A DNA stretch of 40,787 bases from Candidatus Saccharimonadota bacterium (lineage in GTDB: Bacteria; Patescibacteriota; Saccharimonadia; Saccharimonadales; Saccharimonadaceae), in NCBI GenBank assembly GCA_030528625.1, contig JAUMYN010000002.1, positions 132,104 to 172,890 of the forward strand, written 5' to 3'. Positions within the stretch are counted from its first letter, which is position 1, and each line of letters begins with the position of its first letter. This document shows, piece after piece, positions 8,223 to 16,945 of the stretch. Below the pieces are notes generated by a model. The model saw only the letters and a list, made by a program, of their open reading frames with translations, ran no database searches and had not been told where the DNA came from. The translations under genes were made by a program, and so were the position numbers.

Positions 8223-9122
8223 GCGGTATACAAAGTTCCTCAAGACGTGGAAGCCGAAGACAAGCTGCTGGGGCCGTTTAGTTTCAAGCAGTTTATCTTT
8301 CTGATCATCATGGTGATGGCGCTAGCGCTGGCCTGGGGGTTGTCGCAGTTATTATTGCCACTCGGTATCATACCGCTGCCGATCGCTCTCTTTTTCGGCG
8401 CGCTGGCGCTGCCACTGCGCAAGGATCAGCCGATGGAGATCTATCTGGCGGCAGTTATTTCATTTATTACGAGGCCCAAGAAGCGGCTGTGGCGGCCCGA
8501 TGGCGTCGAGTCGCTGATTGAGGTGGTGGCGCCGCGCCAGGAGGCCACCCAGCCAGTCAAACAATACGATCAGGCCGAGGTGCAAAAGCGCTTGTCGTAT
8601 CTGGCGACGCTGGTCGATAGTCGCGGCTGGTCGGTGCGCGGCGTGCATGACCCAAACAGTTCCATGCAGACTGACTTGTATAATGAAGCGCAGACCGCTC
8701 ACGATGTGCTTGACAATGAGAATAGTACTTCTCAGCAAATCGGCTCGCTGATTAGCCAGGCAGATGCGCGGCGGCGTCAAGAAATGATCGAGCGGATGCA
8801 GCAGCCGGCGCCGACCGCCCCGGCACCTCCAGCGAACACCGCCAGTCAGCCGGCCGCTGAGCCGCAGCTGGTTATCAACCCATATCCGTCCATGCATCAA
8901 TCTGTTGTCGCGCCGCTTGCTGATCAGCCGGCGCCAGCCGATCCGGCGCCGCAGACTGCACCGACTACGCCGACACCTAGCCTAACCACGGTATCACCTG
9001 CTATAATGGATCTAGCCAGCAACCATAGCGACCTTTCCGTCGAAACTTTGCAGCGCGAAGCCAATCGCCTGGAGCGGCAAGCCAAGGCACCAGAGGAGGA
9101 AGTCGTTATTTCATTACGCTAG
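8220..9122 (+). CDS. PrgI-family (VirB3-like) T4SS membrane protein
   Basis: The N-terminal ~95 residues match PrgI proteins of Gram-positive conjugation systems: the opening YKVPQDVEAEDKLLGPFSFKQ, two close membrane helices (about 22-44 and 46-66), then basic residues. PrgI is the counterpart of VirB3 and usually sits next to VirB4, as it does here. The remaining ~200 residues are an extension rich in Pro, Ala, Gln and Thr (especially about 195-265), probably disordered and cytoplasmic. PrgI proteins are normally about 100-150 residues, so this one is about twice the usual size; the tail may bind the VirB4 pair encoded downstream. Confidence 0.85.
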   Translation: MAVYKVPQDVEAEDKLLGPFSFKQFIFLIIMVMALALAWGLSQLLLPLGIIPLPIALFFGALALPLRKDQPMEIYLAAVISFITRPKKRLWRPDGVESLIEVVAPRQEATQPVKQYDQAEVQKRLSYLATLVDSRGWSVRGVHDPNSSMQTDLYNEAQTAHDVLDNENSTSQQIGSLISQADARRRQEMIERMQQPAPTAPAPPANTASQPAAEPQLVINPYPSMHQSVVAPLADQPAPADPAPQTAPTTPTPSLTTVSPAIMDLASNHSDLSVETLQREANRLERQAKAPEEEVVISLR

Positions 9123-9134
9123 GGGTGGATTATT

Positions 9135-9962
9135 ATGCAACCAATGACATCACAACCTATCCAACCTGCGGCCCTGCCGCAACAGCCGCCCGCGAATACG
9201 CCGGCGGGACCTCCTGCTAGCCAGTCAACCCCGGCCGCCCCAAAGCAAAATGCACCGCTCAGCACCCAAAACACCTTGTTGTTTTCTGAGATGCGTGAAA
9301 ATATGATTATCATGAACGACGGTAGTTTTCGGGCGGTGGTGGAATGCCAGTCGATCAATTTTGACCTAATGAGCAGCCGCGAGCGCGAGGGGGTGGAGTT
9401 TAGTTATCAAAACTTCCTTAACTCGCTCTATTTTCCTATTCAAGTACTCGTGCGGTCGCGCCGGGTCGACATCGGGCCCTATCTCGACCGGCTTGTATCT
9501 ATTCGGCGCTCCCAGGATAATATGCTATTGAACGTACTGATGGATGATTATATTAACTTTATCGACGTGCTTGCTCAAGAGGCCAATATTATGGATAAGA
9601 GTTTTTACGTCGTGGTGCCGTATTATCCGGCGGGTGATGTCACGGCCGTCAAGCAGCAGGCTAAGGGGCTGTTTGACAGCTTGTTCGGCGGCAAGAAGGA
9701 GGCAGCGGTAACAAAGATCGACCAAGCCGCCTACGAGAAGGCCAAGGATGAGATTAGGCACCGCATCGATGCGGTAATAGACGGTCTTTATCAGATGGGG
9801 GTGAAATGTTCCCAGCTCACTACCAAGCAGCTGGGCGAGTTGTTCTATAGTTCTTATAATCTGGAAACTGCTGTGCGACAACCTTTGAATCTGGATGCGG
9901 CAGAACTAACTAGCACCTATGTTCGAAAGGGCGCTGGCGAGGCGCCGGGAGTGAGGGGTTAA
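9135..9962 (+). CDS. TraC-like protein resembling a VirB4 N-terminal domain
   Basis: A 275-residue protein with a Pro/Ala-rich start (to about residue 40), then a segment of the kind found at the N-terminus of TraC/VirB4 proteins (SEMRENMIIMNDGSFRAVVE, a SINFDL motif, and YQNFLNSLYFPIQVLVRSRR). It has no Walker motifs. The likely role is a structural partner of the VirB4 ATPase that follows. The stop TAA and the next ATG share one base (TAATG at 9960-9964), so the two are translationally coupled. The upstream GGGGTGGA supports the start at 9135. Confidence 0.75.
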   Translation: MQPMTSQPIQPAALPQQPPANTPAGPPASQSTPAAPKQNAPLSTQNTLLFSEMRENMIIMNDGSFRAVVECQSINFDLMSSREREGVEFSYQNFLNSLYFPIQVLVRSRRVDIGPYLDRLVSIRRSQDNMLLNVLMDDYINFIDVLAQEANIMDKSFYVVVPYYPAGDVTAVKQQAKGLFDSLFGGKKEAAVTKIDQAAYEKAKDEIRHRIDAVIDGLYQMGVKCSQLTTKQLGELFYSSYNLETAVRQPLNLDAAELTSTYVRKGAGEAPGVRG

Positions 9963-11806
9963 TGGCAAAAAAGCTTGATCCTGTCGATATAGCGGCCCAG
10001 CAGCGCGCCAAAGAGCAAGCTGAAGTCGAGCAGGCCTTCTTGACTGGCGTACGCACCTTGCGTGATTTTATTGCACCAAGTAGTATCGAGCTGCAAACCA
10101 GCTATTTCCGCCTCGGCACCAAATACGGCCGCACCATGTACGTCTACGGCTATCCGCGCCAGATTTACACTGGCTGGCTGAGCTCGATTATCAATATTGA
10201 CGAGGTGCTGGACATCAGTATGTTTATTTATCCAGTTGATACTCAGATCGTCCTCAACAATCTACGCAAAAAGGTGACGCAACTAGAGGCGAGTATGAGT
10301 ATCAATGCCGAGAAGGGTCGGGTGCGCGACCCAGGTATGGAGGCGGCCCTGCAAGACGCCGAGGAGCTGCGCGATCAGCTACAAATCGGCGCCGAAAAGT
10401 TTTTCCGCTACGGCTTGTATATTACGCTATACGGCGATAGCCTTGATGAGCTTAATTTTATTCAGCACAAAATCGAGACTATTTTTGGCCAGCAGCTGGT
10501 GTTTTCAAAAGTGGCATCCAGCCAGCAGGAGCAAGGGCTCAATAGCACTATTCCGCAGCTGACTGACAAGTTGCAGGTACGCCGTAATATGAATACTGGT
10601 GCTGTTTCGACGAGCTTTCCATTTACTTCAGCCGACCTCACCGACGGCAAAGGGGTGTTGTACGGCATCAATATGCATAATAACGGCCTGGTGATTTTTG
10701 ACCGCTTCTCTCTCGAAAATGCCAACATGGTGGTATTCGCGAAGTCTGGTGCCGGTAAGTCGTTTACTGTCAAGCTAGAGGCGCTGCGCAGCATGATGAC
10801 GGGCAGTGATATTTTGATCATTGACCCGGAAAACGAGTATCAAAAACTGTGCGACGCTGTGGGCGGCAGTTATATTCGCCTCAGCCTCAATAGCGACACT
10901 CGTATCAATCCGTTTGATCTGCCGCGGGTAATCGACACTGATGAGGCGGATGATGCTCTGCGCGCTAACCTCGTGACGCTGCACGGTCTGCTGCGGCAGA
11001 TGCTTGGCGGCTCGCAACTGGCCGACGGACAGGTGGTAGGCGGACTAACGCCGGCTGAAGAGGCGGATATTGACCAAGCGCTGATCGACACCTATGCCCG
11101 GGTTGGTATTACCTCTGATCCATTGACGCACAATTCTACTCCGCCGACTATCAGCGATCTGTACGATACGTTGCTGCATATGGGCGGTACGGGCCCGCAG
11201 CTCGCTCAGCGGCTGCGTAAGTTTACCTCGGGCACTTTTGCCGGTATCTTTTCACAGCAGTCGAATATTGATATTAACAACAATATGGTGGTGTTTAATA
11301 TTCGCGACCTAGAGGACGAGCTGCGACCGGTGGCGATGTATATTGTGCTCAATCACATCTGGAACATTACGCGCACCGACCAGAAAAAGCGCATGTTAAT
11401 CGTCGATGAGGCCTGGCAGCTGATGAAATATGACGATTCGGCCAATTTCCTGTTCAGTTTGGCTAAGCGAGCCCGTAAATACCAGCTGGGACTGACGACG
11501 ATCACGCAGGATGTGGAGGACTTTATGGGGAGCAAGATGGGCCGGGCGATTGTTGCCAACTCGTCGATGCAGCTCCTGCTCAAGCAGTCGGCGAGCGCGG
11601 TTGATGTTCTGGCTAATGTGTTCAAGCTGACCGAGGAGGAGCAGAAGCGCCTGGCGAATTTTCCGGTGGGGCAGGGGTTGTTTTTTGCCGGACAGAACCA
11701 CGTCCACATTCAAATTCAGGCCAGCGACACCGAATATAATCTCATCAATACCAACCCAATCACCCAGCAGCCGCACACACCAGCCAGCGGCTATGGGGCG
11801 GTGTAG
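9962..11806 (+). CDS. virB4: VirB4/TraC-type T4SS ATPase
   Basis: A 614-residue cytoplasmic ATPase that powers assembly or substrate transfer in type IV secretion. Walker A is AKSGAGKS at residues 260-267 (K266), followed by the DILIIDPENEY motif typical of VirB4. Walker B is RMLIVDEAW with D482-E483, followed by the arginine-rich AKRARKYQLGLTTITQD stretch. The N-terminal 250 residues hold the CagE/TrbE-like domain. Length fits the compact Gram-positive VirB4 group. It is coupled to the preceding gene by a one-base stop/start overlap. No VirD4 coupling protein or VirB11 ATPase is present in the window. Confidence 0.93.
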   Translation: MAKKLDPVDIAAQQRAKEQAEVEQAFLTGVRTLRDFIAPSSIELQTSYFRLGTKYGRTMYVYGYPRQIYTGWLSSIINIDEVLDISMFIYPVDTQIVLNNLRKKVTQLEASMSINAEKGRVRDPGMEAALQDAEELRDQLQIGAEKFFRYGLYITLYGDSLDELNFIQHKIETIFGQQLVFSKVASSQQEQGLNSTIPQLTDKLQVRRNMNTGAVSTSFPFTSADLTDGKGVLYGINMHNNGLVIFDRFSLENANMVVFAKSGAGKSFTVKLEALRSMMTGSDILIIDPENEYQKLCDAVGGSYIRLSLNSDTRINPFDLPRVIDTDEADDALRANLVTLHGLLRQMLGGSQLADGQVVGGLTPAEEADIDQALIDTYARVGITSDPLTHNSTPPTISDLYDTLLHMGGTGPQLAQRLRKFTSGTFAGIFSQQSNIDINNNMVVFNIRDLEDELRPVAMYIVLNHIWNITRTDQKKRMLIVDEAWQLMKYDDSANFLFSLAKRARKYQLGLTTITQDVEDFMGSKMGRAIVANSSMQLLLKQSASAVDVLANVFKLTEEEQKRLANFPVGQGLFFAGQNHVHIQIQASDTEYNLINTNPITQQPHTPASGYGAV

Positions 11807-11821
11807 TATAATAAGGGTATG
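11804..11821 (+). promoter_or_regulatory. -10 box with predicted leaderless start, abutting the virB4 stop
   Basis: TATAAT at 11807-11812 follows the virB4 stop TAG (11804-11806) with no gap. The ATG at 11819 comes 6 nt after the box. Confidence 0.6.
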
Positions 11822-14800
11822 GCTACCGGGACGAAGCAACGACCAGACGAGACGGCTCTCAATCCGGCAGAGAGAGACGCGGCGGTAAAATTATCACCTG
11901 CCGAATTGGCAAAATGGGATCAGATTGAGGCTGGTTTGCGCGATGATATGGCCGCCGATTCTGCCGAACACGAGAGTCTGGCAAGTCGCGAGGGGGGGTT
12001 TGAATTTGTCGGCTCTTCTGCATCAAAAAAACCTGCCAAAAAAACCGAGCGTCTCCTGGCTCAGCTCGTTAAGCGGCGCGGGGTGGCAGCTGGGGGACTG
12101 ACAATCGGCGCATTGATAATTATTGCCATACTCACCCTGATAAATCCCGCTCTTGGTTTACAGCACCTGGCGGAAAATCTGACGCTTACTGGCGACTCCG
12201 GTAATACCGTCATGCAGCGACAACTCTCTAAAGTAATTGGTGCGGCGATTTCTCCGGAAGATTGCAAAGGCTCAAAGTTGTGCAGCAAGATGAATCAGAT
12301 GTCTTATCCGATGCTGCGCCGCCTGGCAAAGGCTGGTATTACGCCGATGAATGCCGATGGACCAATGGAAATTGCGGGCCGCGGTTACGCCAAAGAGCGA
12401 CCTACTAGCTGGCGTATTGAGCGAGGTGATAAAACCATTACCGTAAGCTCCGGTGAGTTTATGACATTTCTGTCCCGTAGCGAAAACCGCGATATCGCCG
12501 CCAAAGTGCTCGGGCGACGCGGTGTCTTAGGCTTAGCGCTGGAGCACAGTTTGTGGAATAGCCGTTATCTCAATAAGAAACTCTTTAGTAAGTTTAAGAT
12601 TGTTCGCAACGGCGGTATCGCTGCTAAAGCTGATGGGAAAGACAAAGCTAATGATCGCATAGAAAAATACCGAAAGAATATCCCGAGCACCGAAAATATC
12701 AACGATTCGGTAGTAAGCAAAGTTAAGTCCAAGATGGAGGGGCATCTCAATAAAATCAAGCGAGCCGGCCTAGCCTATACCGTACCCGCCAGCTCTTGTA
12801 TCGCCGTCAAGGCGCCACGAATAATCGCTGGTGCCTACGCCGCCGCCCAGCTCCTTCCTCTCATGCCGCTTGCATCTGATCTCATCCTATCGCCAGCCTC
12901 TCGAGCTAAGGCCGTCGGGGCGGGGAGTGGCTTTTCAGCGGAGGATATGGAAACGGTTGGTACAATGATGACCAAGAAAGTACCTCGTCCGTCAGACAAG
13001 AAACTCACCGCTTTCGTTGATTCAAAATATTTACAGGCGGCAGCTGGCTTTAATAAAACAAAGCTACGCATCCACGATGATTTCGCCCCAGGCTATGCTG
13101 TGCTAAAAAATAAAGCGTTCCAAGGTATTAGCTCTCTAGAGGACAGCTCAAAGGGTGCCTGTGATATTATCCTCAGTCCAACTGCTATGTACAGTGCGAT
13201 GGCGGTTGATGCCGCGGTAACTGTTGCCGCCTCGGGCATGGGTGTCGGACTCCTCAAGATAGTCGGCAGTTACCTCATTAGCGAGGTGGTGAGCTTCATT
13301 GGGCAACAGGCAGCTGGGGCTATCGCTAAAGCGGCGCTCGCGGCAATTGTTAATACTGATGCTATCAAGCAAGCCGAGGGGGAGACGTTAGGCGATGCGG
13401 TCGGTATTTCAGCTATGGCATTTTTTTCCTCAAGCGCCATGTCGCAGCATTTACCAATCCTGCCAGTAAATAAAGTAAAAGAGTTTGCTAGTCTGCGCGC
13501 AGACTCCGAGCGGTTACAAAGAGAGATGGATATTGCCTCGCTGAGTCCATTTGACACGTCTAGTCGCTATACTTTCCTCGGTAGTATCGCGCACAATACC
13601 GCCCAACTCATGATAACCAGTGGTTTTTACGGCCGACCAAGCGCTGTGTCGGTTCTATCGAGTTTATTTAGGATGCCACTCGCCCTCAGCTCGCCAATAA
13701 CTAAGGCCTCTGACGTCAGTGCAGCAGAAACCTATTGTAGTTATGCCGAAGATTTTGGCATGAAGCCTTCGGTTGACGGACAGGATATTGTGCCGGGTAT
13801 CAATAATGCCGGGTTCGGCTGCCACGGCTCTACTGCCGCCCAAGACGCTATGGAGCCAAGCGAGGTAATCGCTATTGCCGAAGCCGAGGGATGGCTGGAT
13901 AATAGCGTCGCCATCGGCGATGAGGATGACCTGGATGATCTCCTCAGTAAGGGCTTTATTAAAAAAGACACACCGCTAGCGGATTTTATGGAGTCGTGTG
14001 GCGACCCAACAAGCGGTGACCACCTTTACAACGCTGCTTCCTGTATGACGGGGGCTGAGTATACTTCATCAACCACTTCACATAATTCGATAAAGCTTGA
14101 TACTACCTGTGTCACGCGACAGGTTGACGGCGTAACCAAGCAGGTTTGTCCTGCCGACGCACCAAAAGAAGCGGCGGGATCCAGCGTATCCGTCGCCAGT
14201 AGTCGAGCACTAGCCGCAGCACCTGTACTACTTTGGCAATACCAAGTTCATCAGGCGGTGATGGGATTTGCCTGGGATGAATCGGGCAGACAGAGCGCCT
14301 CATCTGCTGCGACGGCAGGTCCGGGTGAGTGGGCGGTCAGTCCTAATCATAGCGGTGAAATGGGCGAGGGTGAGAATAGTGCCGCCTGGGAAAAGTGGAA
14401 AAACGACATGAAGGGTAATGGTAAAAATGAAACCGGTGTACTTAAGCCAATGACGACTAGCTTCCCTCAGGTGATCTGCCCAAGCAGTAATTCGCTCAAT
14501 GCCCACGGCGGCGGTAATCTCTTTCACCCCAACGCTGCCAAGTCCGGCCAGGCGCTCCTAGAGGCCTACCATAACGACCCGGCAAACAAGGGCCGCTATC
14601 TAGTGCCAAGCGCCTGCTTCCGCTCCATTGAGGCGCAGAAAAAAGCCTATGCCGACATGCAGCGTGGCGGCAACCTGGCGGCACCCCCAGGCCGATCCAA
14701 CCACGGCTGGGGTACGGCAATTGATTTTCGCACCTCGTCTAGCCCAACAGGCTTCGAAACATCCATTACCAGCTTTTCCTCGCCAGATTATCTATGGCTC

Positions 14801-14911
14801 AAGAACAATGCATATAAGTATGGCTGGATCAACCCTAAGAAAATGCAGCCTGGTCAGTGCTCTGGTAACGGCTGTGAAGCCTGGCATTTTCAGTATGTGG
14901 GGCCGCTATGA
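11819..14911 (+). CDS. large T4SS-associated membrane protein with C-terminal VanY/M15 peptidase domain
   Basis: The 1030-residue product starts with about 85 charged cytoplasmic residues, a membrane helix at about 89-108, and a long extracellular region with further hydrophobic segments (about 325-360 and 460-510). The last ~130 residues are a D-Ala-D-Ala carboxypeptidase-like (VanY, peptidase M15) domain: S960-N-H962-G-W-G965-T-A-I-D969 fits the SxHxxGxAxD zinc signature, and EAWHF supplies the third ligand H1023. It should cut peptide stems of peptidoglycan, either to let the apparatus through the cell's own wall or to act on a partner's wall. It follows virB4 and overlaps the next hydrolase gene by ATGA. 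Confidence 0.83.
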   Translation: MATGTKQRPDETALNPAERDAAVKLSPAELAKWDQIEAGLRDDMAADSAEHESLASREGGFEFVGSSASKKPAKKTERLLAQLVKRRGVAAGGLTIGALIIIAILTLINPALGLQHLAENLTLTGDSGNTVMQRQLSKVIGAAISPEDCKGSKLCSKMNQMSYPMLRRLAKAGITPMNADGPMEIAGRGYAKERPTSWRIERGDKTITVSSGEFMTFLSRSENRDIAAKVLGRRGVLGLALEHSLWNSRYLNKKLFSKFKIVRNGGIAAKADGKDKANDRIEKYRKNIPSTENINDSVVSKVKSKMEGHLNKIKRAGLAYTVPASSCIAVKAPRIIAGAYAAAQLLPLMPLASDLILSPASRAKAVGAGSGFSAEDMETVGTMMTKKVPRPSDKKLTAFVDSKYLQAAAGFNKTKLRIHDDFAPGYAVLKNKAFQGISSLEDSSKGACDIILSPTAMYSAMAVDAAVTVAASGMGVGLLKIVGSYLISEVVSFIGQQAAGAIAKAALAAIVNTDAIKQAEGETLGDAVGISAMAFFSSSAMSQHLPILPVNKVKEFASLRADSERLQREMDIASLSPFDTSSRYTFLGSIAHNTAQLMITSGFYGRPSAVSVLSSLFRMPLALSSPITKASDVSAAETYCSYAEDFGMKPSVDGQDIVPGINNAGFGCHGSTAAQDAMEPSEVIAIAEAEGWLDNSVAIGDEDDLDDLLSKGFIKKDTPLADFMESCGDPTSGDHLYNAASCMTGAEYTSSTTSHNSIKLDTTCVTRQVDGVTKQVCPADAPKEAAGSSVSVASSRALAAAPVLLWQYQVHQAVMGFAWDESGRQSASSAATAGPGEWAVSPNHSGEMGEGENSAAWEKWKNDMKGNGKNETGVLKPMTTSFPQVICPSSNSLNAHGGGNLFHPNAAKSGQALLEAYHNDPANKGRYLVPSACFRSIEAQKKAYADMQRGGNLAAPPGRSNHGWGTAIDFRTSSSPTGFETSITSFSSPDYLWLKNNAYKYGWINPKKMQPGQCSGNGCEAWHFQYVGPL

Positions 14912-16236
14912 TCAATAAGAAGAGAATAACGCTGATAAGTATCGCCACCCTCCTTATAGGGCCGGTTGTCTATGCCGCTGCTTTCGACCCTCGCTTTTAC
15001 GAGCAGAATAACATTTACTTCTACAGTCCATTAGAGGAACTCAACCAAATCTGTACTCCCGGTGAAGTAGGGGGCCGGCTAGGCAAGCTGCCAGAAAAGT
15101 GGAGCGACATTAAGCTTCCCGAGGCGACTATAAAATTCTTCGAGAAACATAAATACCGCGAAAGAGCCGAGAAAAACAAGGAGGCCTATATGGCGGGCGA
15201 GAGATCTAGGTATAAGGTGCCATGGACGGTGCTAGCTACTCTGCATTATCGCGAGGCTGATATGGACCCGAATCGAACCATGGCAAACGGTGAGGCGCTG
15301 CATGGCGGGCGTAGTATTGATGAGCAGGATGTTGGTACCACCCTGGCGGAAGATTCGGTGCTTGCTGCTAAAGCTTTCGTTGACAAGGCAAGACTCTACC
15401 AAGGCAATCCGGTGCCTGATATTGAAAAATCCACCATCGAGGACTGGGCAAATGCCTTTCTGGCCTATAATCGCGGCAACATGTTCATGAACTGGAATAA
15501 AACATACCAAGACTCCCAGTATGTCATGACTGGCTATGACGAGAGTCGCCTGACTATGGCCTGGATTGCCGCCGACTCCTACGAGGAGCCCGGAGGAAAG
15601 AAGAAAAACGACTATTTCAATCAAGGGAAGATTGAGAGAAAGCCCGGCGCTCTGGCGATGTTAGCATATCTGGGCGGGCCAGGCGGATCGCTCGGCTGTA
15701 AGGACATGAGCAAGAAGACTACTGGCAATATCCTCGAGACCGCCAAACTATTTGCCATCGACAAGCCCATCGGCAATACCACTGGCGGCTGGAGACAGCA
15801 GGCCAAGCCGGAGTTTGTGGCTGCCCTCGAAAAATTCAATCCCGGCCCAGCCCGCTGGGGGGGTGATGCTGGGTTTGCCGACTGCGGCGTCTTTGTGGCT
15901 ACGGTGATGCGCGCCAGCGGAGTTGATCCAGAGTTTCCCGCTTCCGGTACTGCTAATCATGACAGATATCTCAGAACGTCTGGTAAGTATAAAATTATCG
16001 AACATCCGAAAGAAAGTGACCTACAGCCGGGAGACATTCTGATTTATGACTATGGGGGTACTGGCCATATCGGCTTTTATGCGGGTGATCTTGGCAACGG
16101 CCTAAAGTTTATTGACGCCTCAATGCGTAAGCGCCCGCCAAGCTATCGTGATAAATACGCCCTTACCTATATGTTTAGCAAGAGCAAGACGTTTGCCGCA
16201 CGATTTATCGGCAATGCTGGAGGGGGAAGTGTTTGA
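14908..16236 (+). CDS. secreted peptidoglycan hydrolase: lysozyme-like domain plus NlpC/P60-like domain
   Basis: The 442-residue protein begins with a signal peptide (LISIATLLIGPVVYAAA). The middle resembles a lytic-transglycosylase/lysozyme fold (VPWTVLATLHYREADMDPN, candidate catalytic E116, and the later AFLAYNRG). The C-terminal part looks like NlpC/P60: ADCGVFV with nucleophile C326 and GHIGFYAG with H387. The arrangement recalls the two-domain VirB1/CwlT-type hydrolases of Gram-positive conjugation systems, which cut glycan and peptide. It overlaps the preceding gene by four bases (ATGA). The NlpC/P60 part is clearer than the lysozyme part. Confidence 0.8.
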   Translation: MINKKRITLISIATLLIGPVVYAAAFDPRFYEQNNIYFYSPLEELNQICTPGEVGGRLGKLPEKWSDIKLPEATIKFFEKHKYRERAEKNKEAYMAGERSRYKVPWTVLATLHYREADMDPNRTMANGEALHGGRSIDEQDVGTTLAEDSVLAAKAFVDKARLYQGNPVPDIEKSTIEDWANAFLAYNRGNMFMNWNKTYQDSQYVMTGYDESRLTMAWIAADSYEEPGGKKKNDYFNQGKIERKPGALAMLAYLGGPGGSLGCKDMSKKTTGNILETAKLFAIDKPIGNTTGGWRQQAKPEFVAALEKFNPGPARWGGDAGFADCGVFVATVMRASGVDPEFPASGTANHDRYLRTSGKYKIIEHPKESDLQPGDILIYDYGGTGHIGFYAGDLGNGLKFIDASMRKRPPSYRDKYALTYMFSKSKTFAARFIGNAGGGSV

Positions 16237-16945
16237 CCATATCCATAAAAAACACCTCTGGCTAGCCGCGGCGCTGCTGGTGTTACTGATTATCGTCCTG
16301 AGTATCAAATACGTTATGGACGCTATGCTGTTTCAGCCGCACGGTACACTGTTTATCACCAGCGTTCCCGACAAGATTAGCGTAGAAATTCAGGGACACA
16401 CCCGACATATCAACACCTCGTCGCAGCGCTCCATACCGCTGCCGGTTGGTAGTTATGATATTACTTTTCGCGCCGAGGGGTTTGCTGCTCATACGGTGCC
16501 AATGACTATTCAGGACAAGGAGGAAAAGGATATTGCCTTTATTCTTCAGCCCGAAACTGATGCAGCGCGGCGTGAAATCGAAAAGAGTAAATACGAGGAA
16601 CCGAAGGGCGCCGCCGAAGCCTACAAGATGCAGCAACAGATTGAACAGCTCGCCAAAGCAGCACCAATCGTCGAGAAGCTACCCCTGAATGCCAAATGGT
16701 ACACCATCACCCAGTGTCCGCCGTCCAGAGTAGGTTTGGGGTTGCGTACTGGTATTTGTATTAGAGGGCTAGAGAGTCATATGGCCGAAGCCTACCGGGC
16801 GCTCGTAGCGCTGGGCTACGACTTGGAGCCTTATGATATATCAGTGAACGACGTCCTTCTACCCAACAAAAACGACGTGGCGAATGGCTGGGCCGAACCA
16901 TGCAAGGAGTCGGTGAATGGCTATTGCCGCACTACTGGCGAATAG
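16229..16945 (+). CDS. membrane-anchored PEGA-domain protein
   Basis: With the GTG start at 16229 the product is 238 residues: a short cytoplasmic start, one membrane helix (LWLAAALLVLLIIVLSIKYV), then an extracellular PEGA-like beta domain (GTLFITSVPDKISVEIQG ... LPVGSYDITFRAEGF). A helical and a Cys-containing C-terminal part follow. GGAGGGGG at 16219-16226 suits the GTG; the ATG at 16214 is an alternative but would contain the ribosome site. The gene overlaps the end of the hydrolase gene by 8 bp. PEGA domains are found in surface proteins; a wall-contact role beside the hydrolases is inference. Its stop abuts the converging dnaN stop. Confidence 0.72.
   Translation: MFDHIHKKHLWLAAALLVLLIIVLSIKYVMDAMLFQPHGTLFITSVPDKISVEIQGHTRHINTSSQRSIPLPVGSYDITFRAEGFAAHTVPMTIQDKEEKDIAFILQPETDAARREIEKSKYEEPKGAAEAYKMQQQIEQLAKAAPIVEKLPLNAKWYTITQCPPSRVGLGLRTGICIRGLESHMAEAYRALVALGYDLEPYDISVNDVLLPNKNDVANGWAEPCKESVNGYCRTTGE

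Noticed and set aside
8460-8900. A 146-codon open frame opposite the PrgI gene, and a 147-codon one at 11396-11839 opposite virB4
   Set aside because: Both are antisense shadows of well-supported genes with GC-rich codons; neither shows a family or start signal.
1706-16945. The T4SS block as an integrative mobile element
   Set aside because: I see no integrase, relaxase, transposase, tRNA target or flanking repeats, and codon style is like its neighbours; the tRNA-Asn is about 22 kb away.
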